From Shewanella mangrovisoli (GTDB lineage: Bacteria > Pseudomonadota > Gammaproteobacteria > Enterobacterales > Shewanellaceae): a stretch of DNA of 64,000 nucleotides. Below are positions 1 to 8,685 of the stretch, piece by piece; positions within the stretch are counted from its first letter, which is position 1; each line of letters opens with the position of its first letter. The translations under genes were made by a program, and so were the position numbers. The stretch is from assembly GCF_019457635.1 (NCBI RefSeq), contig NZ_CP080412.1:4216001-4280000 (forward strand), given 5' to 3'. The notes beneath the pieces are model-generated. The model ran no database searches. It was given only the letters and a program-made list of their open reading frames with translations, and was not told where the DNA came from.

Positions 1-298
1 TCATTCGTTGGGAGTGAGCGGTTTCGGATAAGCCTGCAATGGCGCGCAGGATGGGGATCCCCGAGCGCGTTAACGAGTACATTTGCCGGGTAAAAATTTG
101 TAATTCATCCAAGCCGACTTTGCGCTTAAACAGCTGCGCCAAGGTAAAGGACTTAGCTTCCTTCGCGACTTTGACTTCTAACGGGATAATGCCGCGGGCT
201 AACAGCATATCGGCCGCTGCCCCCTCGGAGGCAGCATCGAGCTGACCCGTTACGGCCTGACCTTGTCCACTGCGTCCACGGTATTGATAAACCGGCAT
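1..298 (-). CDS. mshG: MSHA pilus inner-membrane platform protein MshG (N-terminal fragment)
   Basis: This is the first 99 codons of a GspF/PilC-family protein; the rest lies beyond the left edge. The start is an ATG two bases after the mshE stop. The visible N-terminus reads MPVYQYRGRSGQGQAVTG, followed by an 'A..L...GI.P..V' segment and 'DELQIFTRQMYSLTRSGIPI', which is the usual opening of the first T2SSF domain. In the family this polytopic protein forms the inner-membrane core on which the assembly ATPase acts. It is the last gene seen here of the mshH-to-mshG operon, directly after the ATPase gene, as in Vibrio and other Shewanella. The open left end is a window cut, not a truncation. 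Confidence 0.9.
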   Translation of the reverse strand, partial: MPVYQYRGRSGQGQAVTGQLDAASEGAAADMLLARGIIPLEVKVAKEAKSFTLAQLFKRKVGLDELQIFTRQMYSLTRSGIPILRAIAGLSETAHSQRM

Positions 299-300
299 AA

Positions 301-2061
301 TTACGCCTCAACGCCTTGCTGACTGATAATATCCCGCGAGAGTGGCACCTGTGACTCACTCACATCCTCAACAAGCTTAGCCACCTCTTCAATGGTCGTC
401 ATGCCCTCGCTCAAATATTGCAGTGCCGACTCGGCCAACGGGGTAAAATTCGGGCTTTGCAGGGCTGCACGGGCAAAATCCTGTGGATTACCGGTACGCA
501 TCGCATCGATCATCTTCTCATCCAATTCAAGGATCTCAAAAATACCGATACGGCCGCGATAACCACTGCCGTTACAGCTTTGGCAGCCAGTGCCAATGCG
601 GAACTTAGCCGATGAAAAGTCCTGACGACTCACACTATTCAGCCAGGCTTTTTCCTGCGCCGTAGGCTGATATTCCACGCCACAGTTATGGCACACGCGG
701 CGCACTAGACGCTGGGCAATAATCACCCTTAGCGCACTCGCCACTAAGTAACTGGCCGCGCCCATATCGAGCAAACGTAGCGCGCTGGTCACCGCATCGT
801 TAGTGTGCAAGGTGGACAACACAAAGTGACCCGTGAGTGCGCCCCTAAGACCAATCTCCACTGTTTCTTGGTCACGCATCTCACCGACCATGATAATGTC
901 CGGGTCTTGACGCAAAGTTGTGCGCAGCACGTTCGAAAAATCGAGTCCAATCTTATGGTTAACTTGAACTTGGTTGATCCTTGGCAATTGGTATTCGACC
1001 GGGTCTTCTACCGTGATGATTTTGCGATCCGCAGTATTGAGCTCACTTAAGATGCCATACAAGGTGGTGGTTTTACCGCTACCCGTTGGCCCTGTCACCA
1101 GCAACATGCCATGGGGGCGTTTAATCTGTTTACGAATACGCGCCAAAATATGCGGCGGCATCCCAGTCTCATTTAAGGTCAACAAGCCTGCGGATTGATC
1201 GAGTAGACGCATCACCACAGATTCGCCGTGGTAAATCGGCATGGTCGACATACGCACGTCAATCTTGTGGCCCTTGATTTCCATATGAAAACGCCCGTCC
1301 TGCGGCAGACGTTTTTCAGAAATATCTAGCCCAGCCATAAGCTTAAGGCGCAATACTAAAGCCGCAGCAATATTGACCTCGTTTAGAATGGTCTCGTGTA
1401 ACTGGCCATCGATACGTTGGCGGATCCGCAGCGCTTTTTCGCCGGGCTCAATATGAATATCCGAGGCGCGCATTTGCACCGCATCTTCAAAAATCGACTG
1501 CAGCAGCTTAACGACGGTGGTTTCATTATCGCTATCGCTCGAGGTCAGGCTCGCCAGATCAAACATTTGATCTGCGGCATATTCCTCTTCGAGCTTACCG
1601 GCGATTTGCGCGATTTGGTCGGTACGACGATACAGGTTATCGAAGGCTTGCAGTAATTGCTGCTCGGGGGCGACCGCGACACTGAGCTTTTTCGGTGCGA
1701 TTAAAATTTCTAAATGGTCGAGCGCCTGCAAATCCGCCGGATCGCTCATGGCCACTAATACCGTATCACCCCTATCTTCCACCGCAAGGGCGCGAAAACG
1801 CCGTGCTTGCACCTCGGGGATAAGGCTCACTACTTCGGCGGGGATGGGGCGTTTGCTGATATCCAGCAGTGGCAGATTGAGCTGCTGTGACAAAAATTGC
1901 AGCAGTTGGGTTTCGGTAATAGAGCGCAGCTCAATCAGGGTTCGGCCGAGCTTATGCCCTGTCTTGCGCTGCTCCCCCAAGGCTTGTTGTAACTGCTCTT
2001 CGGTAATAATCGATTCTTGAACTAACAGATCGCCCAAACGCATCTTTAATCTGGGTTTCAT
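301..2061 (-). CDS. mshE: MSHA pilus assembly ATPase MshE
   Basis: GspE/PilB-family hexameric ATPase of 586 residues that powers MSHA pilus extension at the cytoplasmic face. Walker A is GPTGSGKT at residues 324-331. The VEDPVE and GEMRD segments follow, then a zinc-type cysteine motif (CHNCG, CQSCNGSGYRGR) near residues 470-520. The N-terminal domain has two tandem motifs (about 9-32 and 38-61) resembling the MshEN c-di-GMP-binding motif. In the first the conserved Gly is Ser (RLGDLLVQES); in the second it is Arg (KLGRTLIELR). Reduced or altered c-di-GMP binding is my inference. The ATG overlaps the mshN stop as ATGA, which supports this start over the internal Met7. Confidence 0.95.
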   Translation of the reverse strand: MKPRLKMRLGDLLVQESIITEEQLQQALGEQRKTGHKLGRTLIELRSITETQLLQFLSQQLNLPLLDISKRPIPAEVVSLIPEVQARRFRALAVEDRGDTVLVAMSDPADLQALDHLEILIAPKKLSVAVAPEQQLLQAFDNLYRRTDQIAQIAGKLEEEYAADQMFDLASLTSSDSDNETTVVKLLQSIFEDAVQMRASDIHIEPGEKALRIRQRIDGQLHETILNEVNIAAALVLRLKLMAGLDISEKRLPQDGRFHMEIKGHKIDVRMSTMPIYHGESVVMRLLDQSAGLLTLNETGMPPHILARIRKQIKRPHGMLLVTGPTGSGKTTTLYGILSELNTADRKIITVEDPVEYQLPRINQVQVNHKIGLDFSNVLRTTLRQDPDIIMVGEMRDQETVEIGLRGALTGHFVLSTLHTNDAVTSALRLLDMGAASYLVASALRVIIAQRLVRRVCHNCGVEYQPTAQEKAWLNSVSRQDFSSAKFRIGTGCQSCNGSGYRGRIGIFEILELDEKMIDAMRTGNPQDFARAALQSPNFTPLAESALQYLSEGMTTIEEVAKLVEDVSESQVPLSRDIISQQGVEA

Positions 2062-3386
2062 TGGCTATCTCCTAGTTGTTGTAAACGTTGTTCAATAAAA
2101 GCCGTGGCTTGGGTCGACAGGCCTGAATAACTTAAGGCGGTGCGATAGGCCTGACTGGCGGGACCGAATTGCTGCTGTGAATCGAGGGCATAGGCTAATC
2201 CCATCCACCATTTCCCCTGCTGCGGCTCCTGCTGCAATAACTTACGGTAAGCCTGTTCAACTAACGAATATTGGCCTTGTTTTTGAGCCAAATCCGTTTG
2301 CGCTAACCACTTTTGTCGAGCTAAAGGATGACTATCGGGAATTTGAGCAAGGCTAGCAAGAGCCAGATCTGTCTCGCCCATAGCATGTTGCACCCTTGCC
2401 AATAGCAAAGCAAATTCAAACTCTTGCGGATAGAGTAATAGCCCCTGCGCTAACACTTCGACCGCTTGAGCCAGCTCGCCTTGACCATAGTGCAACGCCG
2501 CCAGTTGTTTGCGCGACTCGTGCAAGCTTGGGTCGAGCTTGAGTGCCTTAGCATAGTAATCCATCGCCTTAACCAACTGCCCCTGCTTTTCGGCATCCGC
2601 CGCCAACACTAACTGCTTTTGCGCGAGTTGGCTTGGGGACAACTTCACTTCTCGAATCGCCATTTGCCCCGTTGACTGAGCCTGAGCCGAAGCTGGGCTT
2701 GAAGCTTGGCTCGAAGCTTGAGTCGCAGCAGGCACGACGGGCTCACTCGCCTTAGGGTCTGTTTGAGTTATTTTTACTTCGCTCTGGCTTGCGGTAACGT
2801 CTGCTTGATTTGTTTTAGCAGTAACTAGTAGTGGCTCACTTTGTGCCAGCACCGACTCTTGGGTTAATGCCGCCTTGTTAGGTGTATCAGGTGAGGTGTT
2901 TGCCGCAACTGACGCTATTGCCTGTTCACTCCTTGTCTGCTCACTCCTTGGTTCTAAGGGCGCCGTATTTACACGGGGAGATTGAGCCACACTTGAGGAA
3001 GATTCTGCTGACGCAGACATCTCCTTTGCAGGAGCCTCTGTCGACGACTGACTCACTTGCTCCATCTCAGCTGTTGGCTGATTTGGTGTAGTCGTTTCTG
3101 TTTCCAGAGGACTCGTATCAGTCTGTGGGCGGGCATTATCCGGCTGAGTTTGCGAACTCGCTACAGGATTTGCAGGCTTATCCACGACGCTTCTTGCACC
3201 GTTGGTCGCCTGAAAGGCATATACCGATAATCCGCCCACCAGCAGCGATACTAAACTGATGACTAACCATTTGCGTGATGGGTTGGGACGCCCTAAATAC
3301 TGGGCCTGATGCACAGCCACATTGCTGAGAGCATGCCCCTGCTGGCGCTTATCGAGATCCTGCAGCATCTTGTTGATCACACTCAT
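2058..3386 (-). CDS. mshN: MSHA biogenesis protein MshN (membrane-anchored TPR protein)
   Basis: A 442-residue protein with a short cytoplasmic N-terminus (MSVINKMLQDLDKRQ) and one membrane segment at about 40-60 (WLVISLVSLLVGGLSVYAF). A long Ser/Thr/Gln/Ala-rich low-complexity stretch follows to about 240, then TPR-like helical repeats to the C-terminus. The family role is a periplasmic-facing scaffold of the MSHA machine, possibly linking the ATPase platform to the secretin; the exact job is not well defined. I chose the ATG that overlaps the mshM stop as ATGA; an in-frame start five codons upstream would run further into mshM. The linker is visibly repetitive (TSPLETETTTPNQ, ASSQASSPASAQAQ) and probably varies in length between strains. 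Confidence 0.9.
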   Translation of the reverse strand: MSVINKMLQDLDKRQQGHALSNVAVHQAQYLGRPNPSRKWLVISLVSLLVGGLSVYAFQATNGARSVVDKPANPVASSQTQPDNARPQTDTSPLETETTTPNQPTAEMEQVSQSSTEAPAKEMSASAESSSSVAQSPRVNTAPLEPRSEQTRSEQAIASVAANTSPDTPNKAALTQESVLAQSEPLLVTAKTNQADVTASQSEVKITQTDPKASEPVVPAATQASSQASSPASAQAQSTGQMAIREVKLSPSQLAQKQLVLAADAEKQGQLVKAMDYYAKALKLDPSLHESRKQLAALHYGQGELAQAVEVLAQGLLLYPQEFEFALLLARVQHAMGETDLALASLAQIPDSHPLARQKWLAQTDLAQKQGQYSLVEQAYRKLLQQEPQQGKWWMGLAYALDSQQQFGPASQAYRTALSYSGLSTQATAFIEQRLQQLGDSQ

Positions 3387-4312
3387 GCGACGCCTCCCCA
3401 CAACTGTTGCAGGTTAACACCAGAGATCAGTAATGCCCCTATTGCCGCTGCACATGCTATCAGTGCGATCGCCATATACGCTGGCCATCTTTGCGAGCCG
3501 CGACTAGCATCTTCAGTATCCTGTATCGCGCCCTTAATGTGGGCCATACGCACTTGCGTTGCGCCTTCGCCAAAACTGAGCATCAGGGCCTTATGGGCTA
3601 AAATGTTGATTAATCTTGGAATGCCACGTGATGCCTCGGCTATTTTACGGGTCAGTTTTGGGCCAAATAAGGCTTGTCCCGCATAGCCTGCCACCGCTAA
3701 GCGATAGCGAATGTAGGCATCGGTTTCGTCCCAGGTTAGCGGTCGCAGACTGTAGCTAAAGGTGATGCGCTGCCGTAATTGTCTAAAGGCTTGACGCTTT
3801 AATCGCTCATCCAACTCGGGCTGACCAAAGAGCACCACTTGCAACAGCTTACGACTCTCGGTTTCAAGATTGGTAAACAGTCGCAGCGCTTCGAGGCTCT
3901 CATCGGGCAAGGCCTGCGCTTCGTCCAGCACTAATACAATGGCGTGACCATGGGCGCTCAGGGCGAGTAATTGTTGCTGGATAAGTCCGGTGAGTTGCTG
4001 CTGATCGATTTCGCTGGTGTACTTTAACCCAAGCTCATTGGCCACCGCCCAGCGCAGCTCGGCGGGGGTGAGATAAGGATTGGGAAGATACGCACAATGG
4101 AAGCCCTGCGGCAGCTCGTTAATCAACTTACGGCAGATTAAGGTTTTGCCCGTGCCCACTTCGCCAGTGACTTTGATAAAACCTTCCCCGGTTTGTAGGG
4201 CGGTCTGCAATACTTGCAGCGCCTCTACGTGCGGGGATAACCCGAAAAAAAATCCGGTATTAGGTGTTAACGAAAATGGCGTTTGGCTGAGTCCAAAGTG
4301 CTTCAAATACAT
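3383..4312 (-). CDS. mshM: MSHA biogenesis ATPase MshM (ExeA-like AAA protein)
   Basis: AAA ATPase of the ExeA/GspA type, 309 residues. It begins MYLKHFGLSQTPFSLTPN, the usual 'F.L...PF...P' start of this family. Walker A is GEVGTGKT near residues 50-57 and Walker B is LVLDEAQ near 126. A C-terminal membrane helix (about 277-297, AIALIACAAAIGALLI) would anchor it in the inner membrane. ExeA relatives help secretin multimers assemble through the peptidoglycan layer, so a role in MshL assembly is likely by homology. No C-terminal peptidoglycan-binding domain is present, unlike full-length ExeA. It lies six bases after mshL and overlaps mshN by four. Confidence 0.93.
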   Translation of the reverse strand: MYLKHFGLSQTPFSLTPNTGFFFGLSPHVEALQVLQTALQTGEGFIKVTGEVGTGKTLICRKLINELPQGFHCAYLPNPYLTPAELRWAVANELGLKYTSEIDQQQLTGLIQQQLLALSAHGHAIVLVLDEAQALPDESLEALRLFTNLETESRKLLQVVLFGQPELDERLKRQAFRQLRQRITFSYSLRPLTWDETDAYIRYRLAVAGYAGQALFGPKLTRKIAEASRGIPRLINILAHKALMLSFGEGATQVRMAHIKGAIQDTEDASRGSQRWPAYMAIALIACAAAIGALLISGVNLQQLWGGVA

Positions 4313-4318
4313 GAAAGC

Positions 4319-6004
4319 TTACTTATTTTCTGGATACCAACGGTCGAGTAAGGTCTTAGAACGCTCTAACTCGTTTTTCCAAGTATCATTGCCTACTACG
4401 GTCGGCTTTAACATGATAATCAACTCGGTTTTCTTCTTCTGCTTGCTGCGGTTTTTAAACAATTCGCCGACGAGCGGAATATCACCGAGCAGCGGCACCT
4501 GAGAAACCACTTCGGTATTTTCGCTCTTCATCAAACCACCTATCACCACCACGTCGCCAGAAGCTGCGCGGATAACGGTATCGGATTCGCGGATCTCGCT
4601 CTGTGCCAGCGGCAGTTCTAAGGATTCACTGCTGACCTTAATGTCCTTGGTTTGCTCTTTAACATCGATAACCGAAGGATGCACATGCAGCAACACATTA
4701 CCGTCTTTGTCGATTTGTGGCGTCACATCCAATGCGATGCCCGAGAAGAACGGCGTTAACTCTACCTGAGGCGTGGTCACAGGCGTAGTGCCCGCTACTG
4801 TGGTCGATGACACGTCGGTGACGAAGTACTCGTCGGTACCGACTTTAATCACCGCCTTTTGGTTGTTCGATGCCGTCACCCTTGGGCTGGACAACACATC
4901 CACATCGCCTTGGGTGTCGAGCAGGCTAATCATGGTATTGAAATCCGAGCCTTTAATGCTTAAGGACGTCACGCCACCGAGGGAAGCGGTAATTTTATCG
5001 CTCAAGCCTGCGCCCGCAGAGGTGCCAAAATTGATATTGGTATTACCTACGTGGCCCAATACGTTATCCCATTGAATACCTTGCTGATAACCATCAGACA
5101 AAGTGACTTCAAGGATCTTCGCTTCGAGGATCACTTGGCGTTGCAAATGGCTTTCGGCGGAATTTAAAAAGGCACGTACTTGGCGCAGCTCATTAGGATA
5201 AGCACGAATCGTCACTAATCCCGCCTGTGGCGTCACAACTACCTGACGACCACCGCCAGTGTCACCGATAATGGCGCTCAAGGTTTCTTTCAATTCGCCC
5301 CAAAAATCGGTCTTAGTGCGCGAGCGAATAAAGGTGCCGTTGGTGCTATCGCTGCTGTTATTGTTGCCGTAATTACCGTTGTTCGAATTGTTATTGTTGC
5401 TGTTATTGCCAAAGTTGCCGTTGTTCGAATTGTTGTTATTGGAGTTATTGTTATTCGAGTTGTTATTGTCGGAGATCCGGCCCGAACTTACAGAGGTCAG
5501 CGATAGACCATCGCGCTCCATGTATAAGTAATTTAATGGGAAAGTCTCAGTTCGCATGCCCGCGGGGAATACGCGTAGGATGCGCCCTTCACGGCTCACC
5601 TCATAACCATAAATATCTTCTACCACTTGAATGGCTTCACTCAGGGTCACACCTTTGAGTGACAATGAAATCGTGCCCTGCACCTCGGGATGCACCGCCA
5701 CGCTAAAAGGCGTGCCCTGCACTAGACTGGGGAAAAACACCCTCGCATCCACGTCATGGGCAGACACATCGATACGACGTTCGGTCTCCATTGGCGGAGT
5801 TAACCCGCCCATCATGGCATTGGCGTTCAGCTCACGCTGCACCGCATCGGGCATAGTGGCCGGTGGTGGAGGCGTTGGCTGACTCGCGGTTTGCATCGAG
5901 GTGGCCAGCGCTTCTTTTGAGGCGACGGGCTGCGGTCTATCCGTGGTTTGGCAGGCCATAAGGCAAAGTGAGAGTAGAGGCGTAATATATTTAATGGCTG
6001 TCAT
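4319..6004 (-). CDS. mshL: MSHA pilus outer-membrane secretin MshL
   Basis: Secretin of 561 residues that forms the outer-membrane exit pore for the pilus. The N-terminus has a lipoprotein signal with lipobox-like LMAC, so Cys18 is probably lipidated. An STN/N0-like domain follows at about 75-165. The C-terminal half is the secretin domain, with VDVLSSPRVTASNNQKA and the closing VVVIGGLMKSE..PLLGDIPLVGELFK motif. Between them, at about 180-222, is an unusual Asn/Ser/Gly run (NNSNNNNSNNGNFGNN repeated) encoded by near-repetitive DNA at about 5350-5470. Such a tract could change length by slippage; no frameshift is seen here. Confidence 0.95.
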   Translation of the reverse strand: MTAIKYITPLLSLCLMACQTTDRPQPVASKEALATSMQTASQPTPPPPATMPDAVQRELNANAMMGGLTPPMETERRIDVSAHDVDARVFFPSLVQGTPFSVAVHPEVQGTISLSLKGVTLSEAIQVVEDIYGYEVSREGRILRVFPAGMRTETFPLNYLYMERDGLSLTSVSSGRISDNNNSNNNNSNNNNSNNGNFGNNSNNNNSNNGNYGNNNSSDSTNGTFIRSRTKTDFWGELKETLSAIIGDTGGGRQVVVTPQAGLVTIRAYPNELRQVRAFLNSAESHLQRQVILEAKILEVTLSDGYQQGIQWDNVLGHVGNTNINFGTSAGAGLSDKITASLGGVTSLSIKGSDFNTMISLLDTQGDVDVLSSPRVTASNNQKAVIKVGTDEYFVTDVSSTTVAGTTPVTTPQVELTPFFSGIALDVTPQIDKDGNVLLHVHPSVIDVKEQTKDIKVSSESLELPLAQSEIRESDTVIRAASGDVVVIGGLMKSENTEVVSQVPLLGDIPLVGELFKNRSKQKKKTELIIMLKPTVVGNDTWKNELERSKTLLDRWYPENK

Positions 6005-6018
6005 CTGAGTGTTATTCC

Positions 6019-6336
6019 CTATCTCTCTATTATTGCTTGAAATAATGCTAATTTCCGTCCGTCAGACAAGGAGACCGACGAGGGGGTGATACGCACCACT
6101 TTGACCCCTTGAATGCTGTCTCCCACGGACACAATTTTATTATTAATTACGGCATAGGCCGTGTTGCCCGAGCTGACGATGCTATTGAGCACTAGGGCTT
6201 GATTTTGGTTCTGAGTCACGGCGCCAGCGGCCGAGTAGCCTTTGCCGGGCAAGGTCGGATCCCTTAAGGCTTCAGCCGAGACTTGCGCCGACAACCCCAA
6301 TAATGCGATGAAAATATAAGGCTTATTTAGCGACAC
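6019..6336 (-). CDS. mshK: MSHA biogenesis protein MshK (PilP-like)
   Basis: A 105-residue secreted protein with an N-terminal signal peptide (KPYIFIALLGLSAQVSAEA). The short beta-rich domain contains LRDPTLPGKGY and 'VLNSIVSSGNTAYAVINNKIVSVGDSIQGVKV' in pieces, a pattern shared with PilP and GspC-like periplasmic modules. PilP relatives connect the PilN/PilO inner-membrane pair to the secretin, so MshK probably bridges MshJ/MshI2 and MshL. The start is GTG and lies 14 nt inside mshJ, so translation is probably coupled. The product name rests mainly on position and this pattern. Confidence 0.85.
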   Translation of the reverse strand: MSLNKPYIFIALLGLSAQVSAEALRDPTLPGKGYSAAGAVTQNQNQALVLNSIVSSGNTAYAVINNKIVSVGDSIQGVKVVRITPSSVSLSDGRKLALFQAIIER

Positions 6337-6973
6337 TGATAAAGTCCTTATTGATACTCAAGGTATAAAGCTCGATATCGATTTTCCCCTTAGGATAATC
6401 GGCCACTTTATAGTCGAGTCGTTTCCAGTAAAGTTTGTCGGGCATAGCCTCTACCGCTTCAACAAAGCGCAGCACAGAAAAATAATCCCCCTCCAAGCTC
6501 ATGCGTATTCCATGGCTATAGAGATTTAGCTTTTTCTCTTCACCTACGGCAAGGAGTGGCACGGGCGTAACCGAGGTAAACTTAAGTAATTTAATGCCTT
6601 GAACCTGCCCAAGCAGATTACCTAATAGCTCAGGCATATAATCGGCGGGCACCATGTCCACCATCTGCTTGTTGAGCTGAGCATCAATCTCTTGATTCTG
6701 TTGCTGCAACAAGTTTAAACGCTGGCGATAGTCCTGATTAGGATCCATGGCCAATCGCTGCTGATATAAATCAATCTGTTGCATCGAAATCTTGTTTTCT
6801 TGCTCTAACGCCTTCACTTGCTGCGCCATCGAATGCTGTTGTTTCCACAGCGACTCGATAGGCATATAGGCCGACATGACGACCAGCACTAACACGGCGA
6901 GAGCGATAAGCCCGCGCTCACGCTGGCTAAGAACATCAAACTTTTGCGCTAACTGTTCAAATCGGGCTTTCAT
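6323..6973 (-). CDS. mshJ: MSHA biogenesis protein MshJ (PilO-like)
   Basis: A 216-residue bitopic inner-membrane protein. A short cytoplasmic leader (MKARFEQLAQKFDVLSQRERGL) is followed by one membrane helix at about 23-42, a glutamine-rich coiled coil (about 45-110), and a periplasmic alpha/beta domain. This layout and length match PilO/GspM proteins, which pair with PilN as the alignment complex. The 4-nt ATGA overlap with mshI2 and 14-nt overlap with mshK imply balanced production of the inner-membrane subcomplex. Confidence 0.88.
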   Translation of the reverse strand: MKARFEQLAQKFDVLSQRERGLIALAVLVLVVMSAYMPIESLWKQQHSMAQQVKALEQENKISMQQIDLYQQRLAMDPNQDYRQRLNLLQQQNQEIDAQLNKQMVDMVPADYMPELLGNLLGQVQGIKLLKFTSVTPVPLLAVGEEKKLNLYSHGIRMSLEGDYFSVLRFVEAVEAMPDKLYWKRLDYKVADYPKGKIDIELYTLSINKDFISVAK

Positions 6974-7572
6974 CGCGCCTGCTCCTCTGGGGTCTCACTC
7001 GTCAGCGTGAAAGCCAGCGGTTTATCCTCACCGCGATCCATGGTCATAGACGAAAAAGCCTGACCTTTTAAAGTGTTCGTTGTTTTTAACTTGCCCACCC
7101 ATTGCGGAATGCTCTGCGGATGATCGGCAAAGCCTTCAAACATAAAGTGCTGCTCGTTAATCACAATATGGTTTAGCCAAACACTCGCATCGGCCACCAT
7201 AGCTAAATCCTTCAGCACAGGCGCAAAACCTCGGCTGGTGAGGGATGAGCGCAGTGCCAGCTCATTCATCAATAATTGTTTTAACTCGAGCTGCTGCGAC
7301 TCTAGCTCGACGCGCGCAACTAACTCAGCATCGGGTTTGCGGGCGGCGATTTGCGCTTCAAGTTCCGCTTTTTGCTGATCGAATTGCTGTTTTTGCGCCG
7401 AGGCTTGGCTCAGTGCCCGCTGAGACTCGGCTAATTGCCAATAGCTAAAGGCCGCAAGTATGGCACAGACCAGTACCAAACCTATGGTATAACTCATTAA
7501 TTTCGAAAAGGTTAGGCTCTGCTTTGGGGGTAATAATGCCGCAGAATATAGATTGACTCTCGATTTTATCAC
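6970..7572 (-). CDS. mshI2: MSHA biogenesis protein MshI2 (PilN-like)
   Basis: A 200-residue PilN-type protein. Its cytoplasmic N-terminus begins MIKSRVNLYSAALLPPKQ, like the 'NLLP' peptide by which PilN binds PilM. A membrane helix spans about 28-47, a Gln/Glu/Ala-rich coiled coil about 50-100, and a small periplasmic domain completes it. The expected partners are MshI (PilM-like) through the N-terminus and MshJ through the coiled coil. It overlaps both neighbours by four bases. The name MshI2 follows Shewanella and Vibrio usage, where mshI is split into a PilM-like and a PilN-like gene. Confidence 0.85.
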   Translation of the reverse strand: MIKSRVNLYSAALLPPKQSLTFSKLMSYTIGLVLVCAILAAFSYWQLAESQRALSQASAQKQQFDQQKAELEAQIAARKPDAELVARVELESQQLELKQLLMNELALRSSLTSRGFAPVLKDLAMVADASVWLNHIVINEQHFMFEGFADHPQSIPQWVGKLKTTNTLKGQAFSSMTMDRGEDKPLAFTLTSETPEEQAR

Positions 7573-8447
7573 TCGGCACCTCGTGAAAGTTCACTAAAGG
7601 CTAATCCCGCCATGCTCGCGCCCACGGCACGCTTATTAACGACATTAACGGCTTGGTTAAAGTTAGCCGATACCAACTTAGCCAAAGCATCCACTGCACC
7701 GTCGGCAAATAATTCAATTGAGGCGACCGGAGGCTGACGCAATTGGCTTTCAAAGTAATCCATAGAACGCTGAATTTCTAGGCTTAAGTTATCCGCCAGT
7801 CCGTAATTAAGCTCATCCACTTCGGCCTTATCCAGTTCGGTAAACCCCCGCACTCGACGCTGCATATAGAGCTGACCTTGCTTGACCACAGTCAGCAATA
7901 AGTCTTGCCCTGTATGATGGCTCACGACCAATCTCGCCTGATTATCCTCATCAAACAGGTTGGTCATGGCTAATTCTTCAATGCTAATGCCTAGCACGCT
8001 TAAACCTTGATCGCTGATGGCTTGCACCATAGCGCGCAACTTTTCTTTATCGACCACAACCACGCTGAGCTTGTTGCTCGGCAGGGGTGACTCAAAGTAA
8101 TCCAAGTGGATTTGCGGCACAGGGATATTCACCATGTCTTTGATAGACCAGAGTAAAGCTTGGGATAATTCGTCGCTATCGACATTCGGTTTGTCGGCCA
8201 CGAGCAATTGATAGCGGCCACTGCCAAGGACAATTTGTAAGGAAGCGTGGGGAAAGGCATTGGCAAGTTTGGCAAAGGCCTGTTGCCATTGTTCCTGTTG
8301 CAGCTCATAGGAAACCCATTGTTCTGCAAGACTTTCAGTCGCGGGAGCATAGACCCAAAGCTTATCGGCACAGACATAGACACCGAGCGCCGCGCCAGCC
8401 TGTTTGGCTCGCCAAAAGGCCAACCGAGCAAAAAGTCCTTTATCCAT
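7569..8447 (-). CDS. mshI: MSHA biogenesis protein MshI (PilM-like cytoplasmic protein)
   Basis: A 292-residue protein with no signal or membrane segment. It resembles the actin-like PilM/MshI family that docks to the inner-membrane PilN-like subunit from the cytoplasm. Supporting segments are the N-terminal 'GVYVCADKLWVYAPATESLAEQW' region (written here in part), LSQALLWSIKDMV and LGISIEELAMTNLF. The divergent nucleotide-binding motifs mean ATP binding is not certain. It overlaps mshI2 by ATGA. The 238-bp gap behind it to mshH is the longest in the operon, so a second promoter here is possible; I see no clear box. Confidence 0.85.
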   Translation of the reverse strand: MDKGLFARLAFWRAKQAGAALGVYVCADKLWVYAPATESLAEQWVSYELQQEQWQQAFAKLANAFPHASLQIVLGSGRYQLLVADKPNVDSDELSQALLWSIKDMVNIPVPQIHLDYFESPLPSNKLSVVVVDKEKLRAMVQAISDQGLSVLGISIEELAMTNLFDEDNQARLVVSHHTGQDLLLTVVKQGQLYMQRRVRGFTELDKAEVDELNYGLADNLSLEIQRSMDYFESQLRQPPVASIELFADGAVDALAKLVSANFNQAVNVVNKRAVGASMAGLAFSELSRGAE

Positions 8448-8685
8448 AAAAATGCCTGTCTTCCGATAAAGTTAAAGCTTGAGTCATAAGAGCGCGAATA
8501 ACAAACGTCCAAAACTGAAATAAGGATAATGCGCATCACCTGCAAAATGTGAAACCCATCATATCCAGCGTCATAATTTTGGCACAGGCTAGTTTAGCCG
8601 CTAATCAGTGAATTTTATAGAGAAATCCGACATTTTGGCCCTATTCTTCCACAGCGATCACATACGCTGAGGAAATAATTCCCCG

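Noticed and set aside
5345-5475. CRISPR-like or microsatellite array
   Set aside because: The repeats are codon-phased inside mshL and encode an Asn/Ser-rich linker; no spacer structure.
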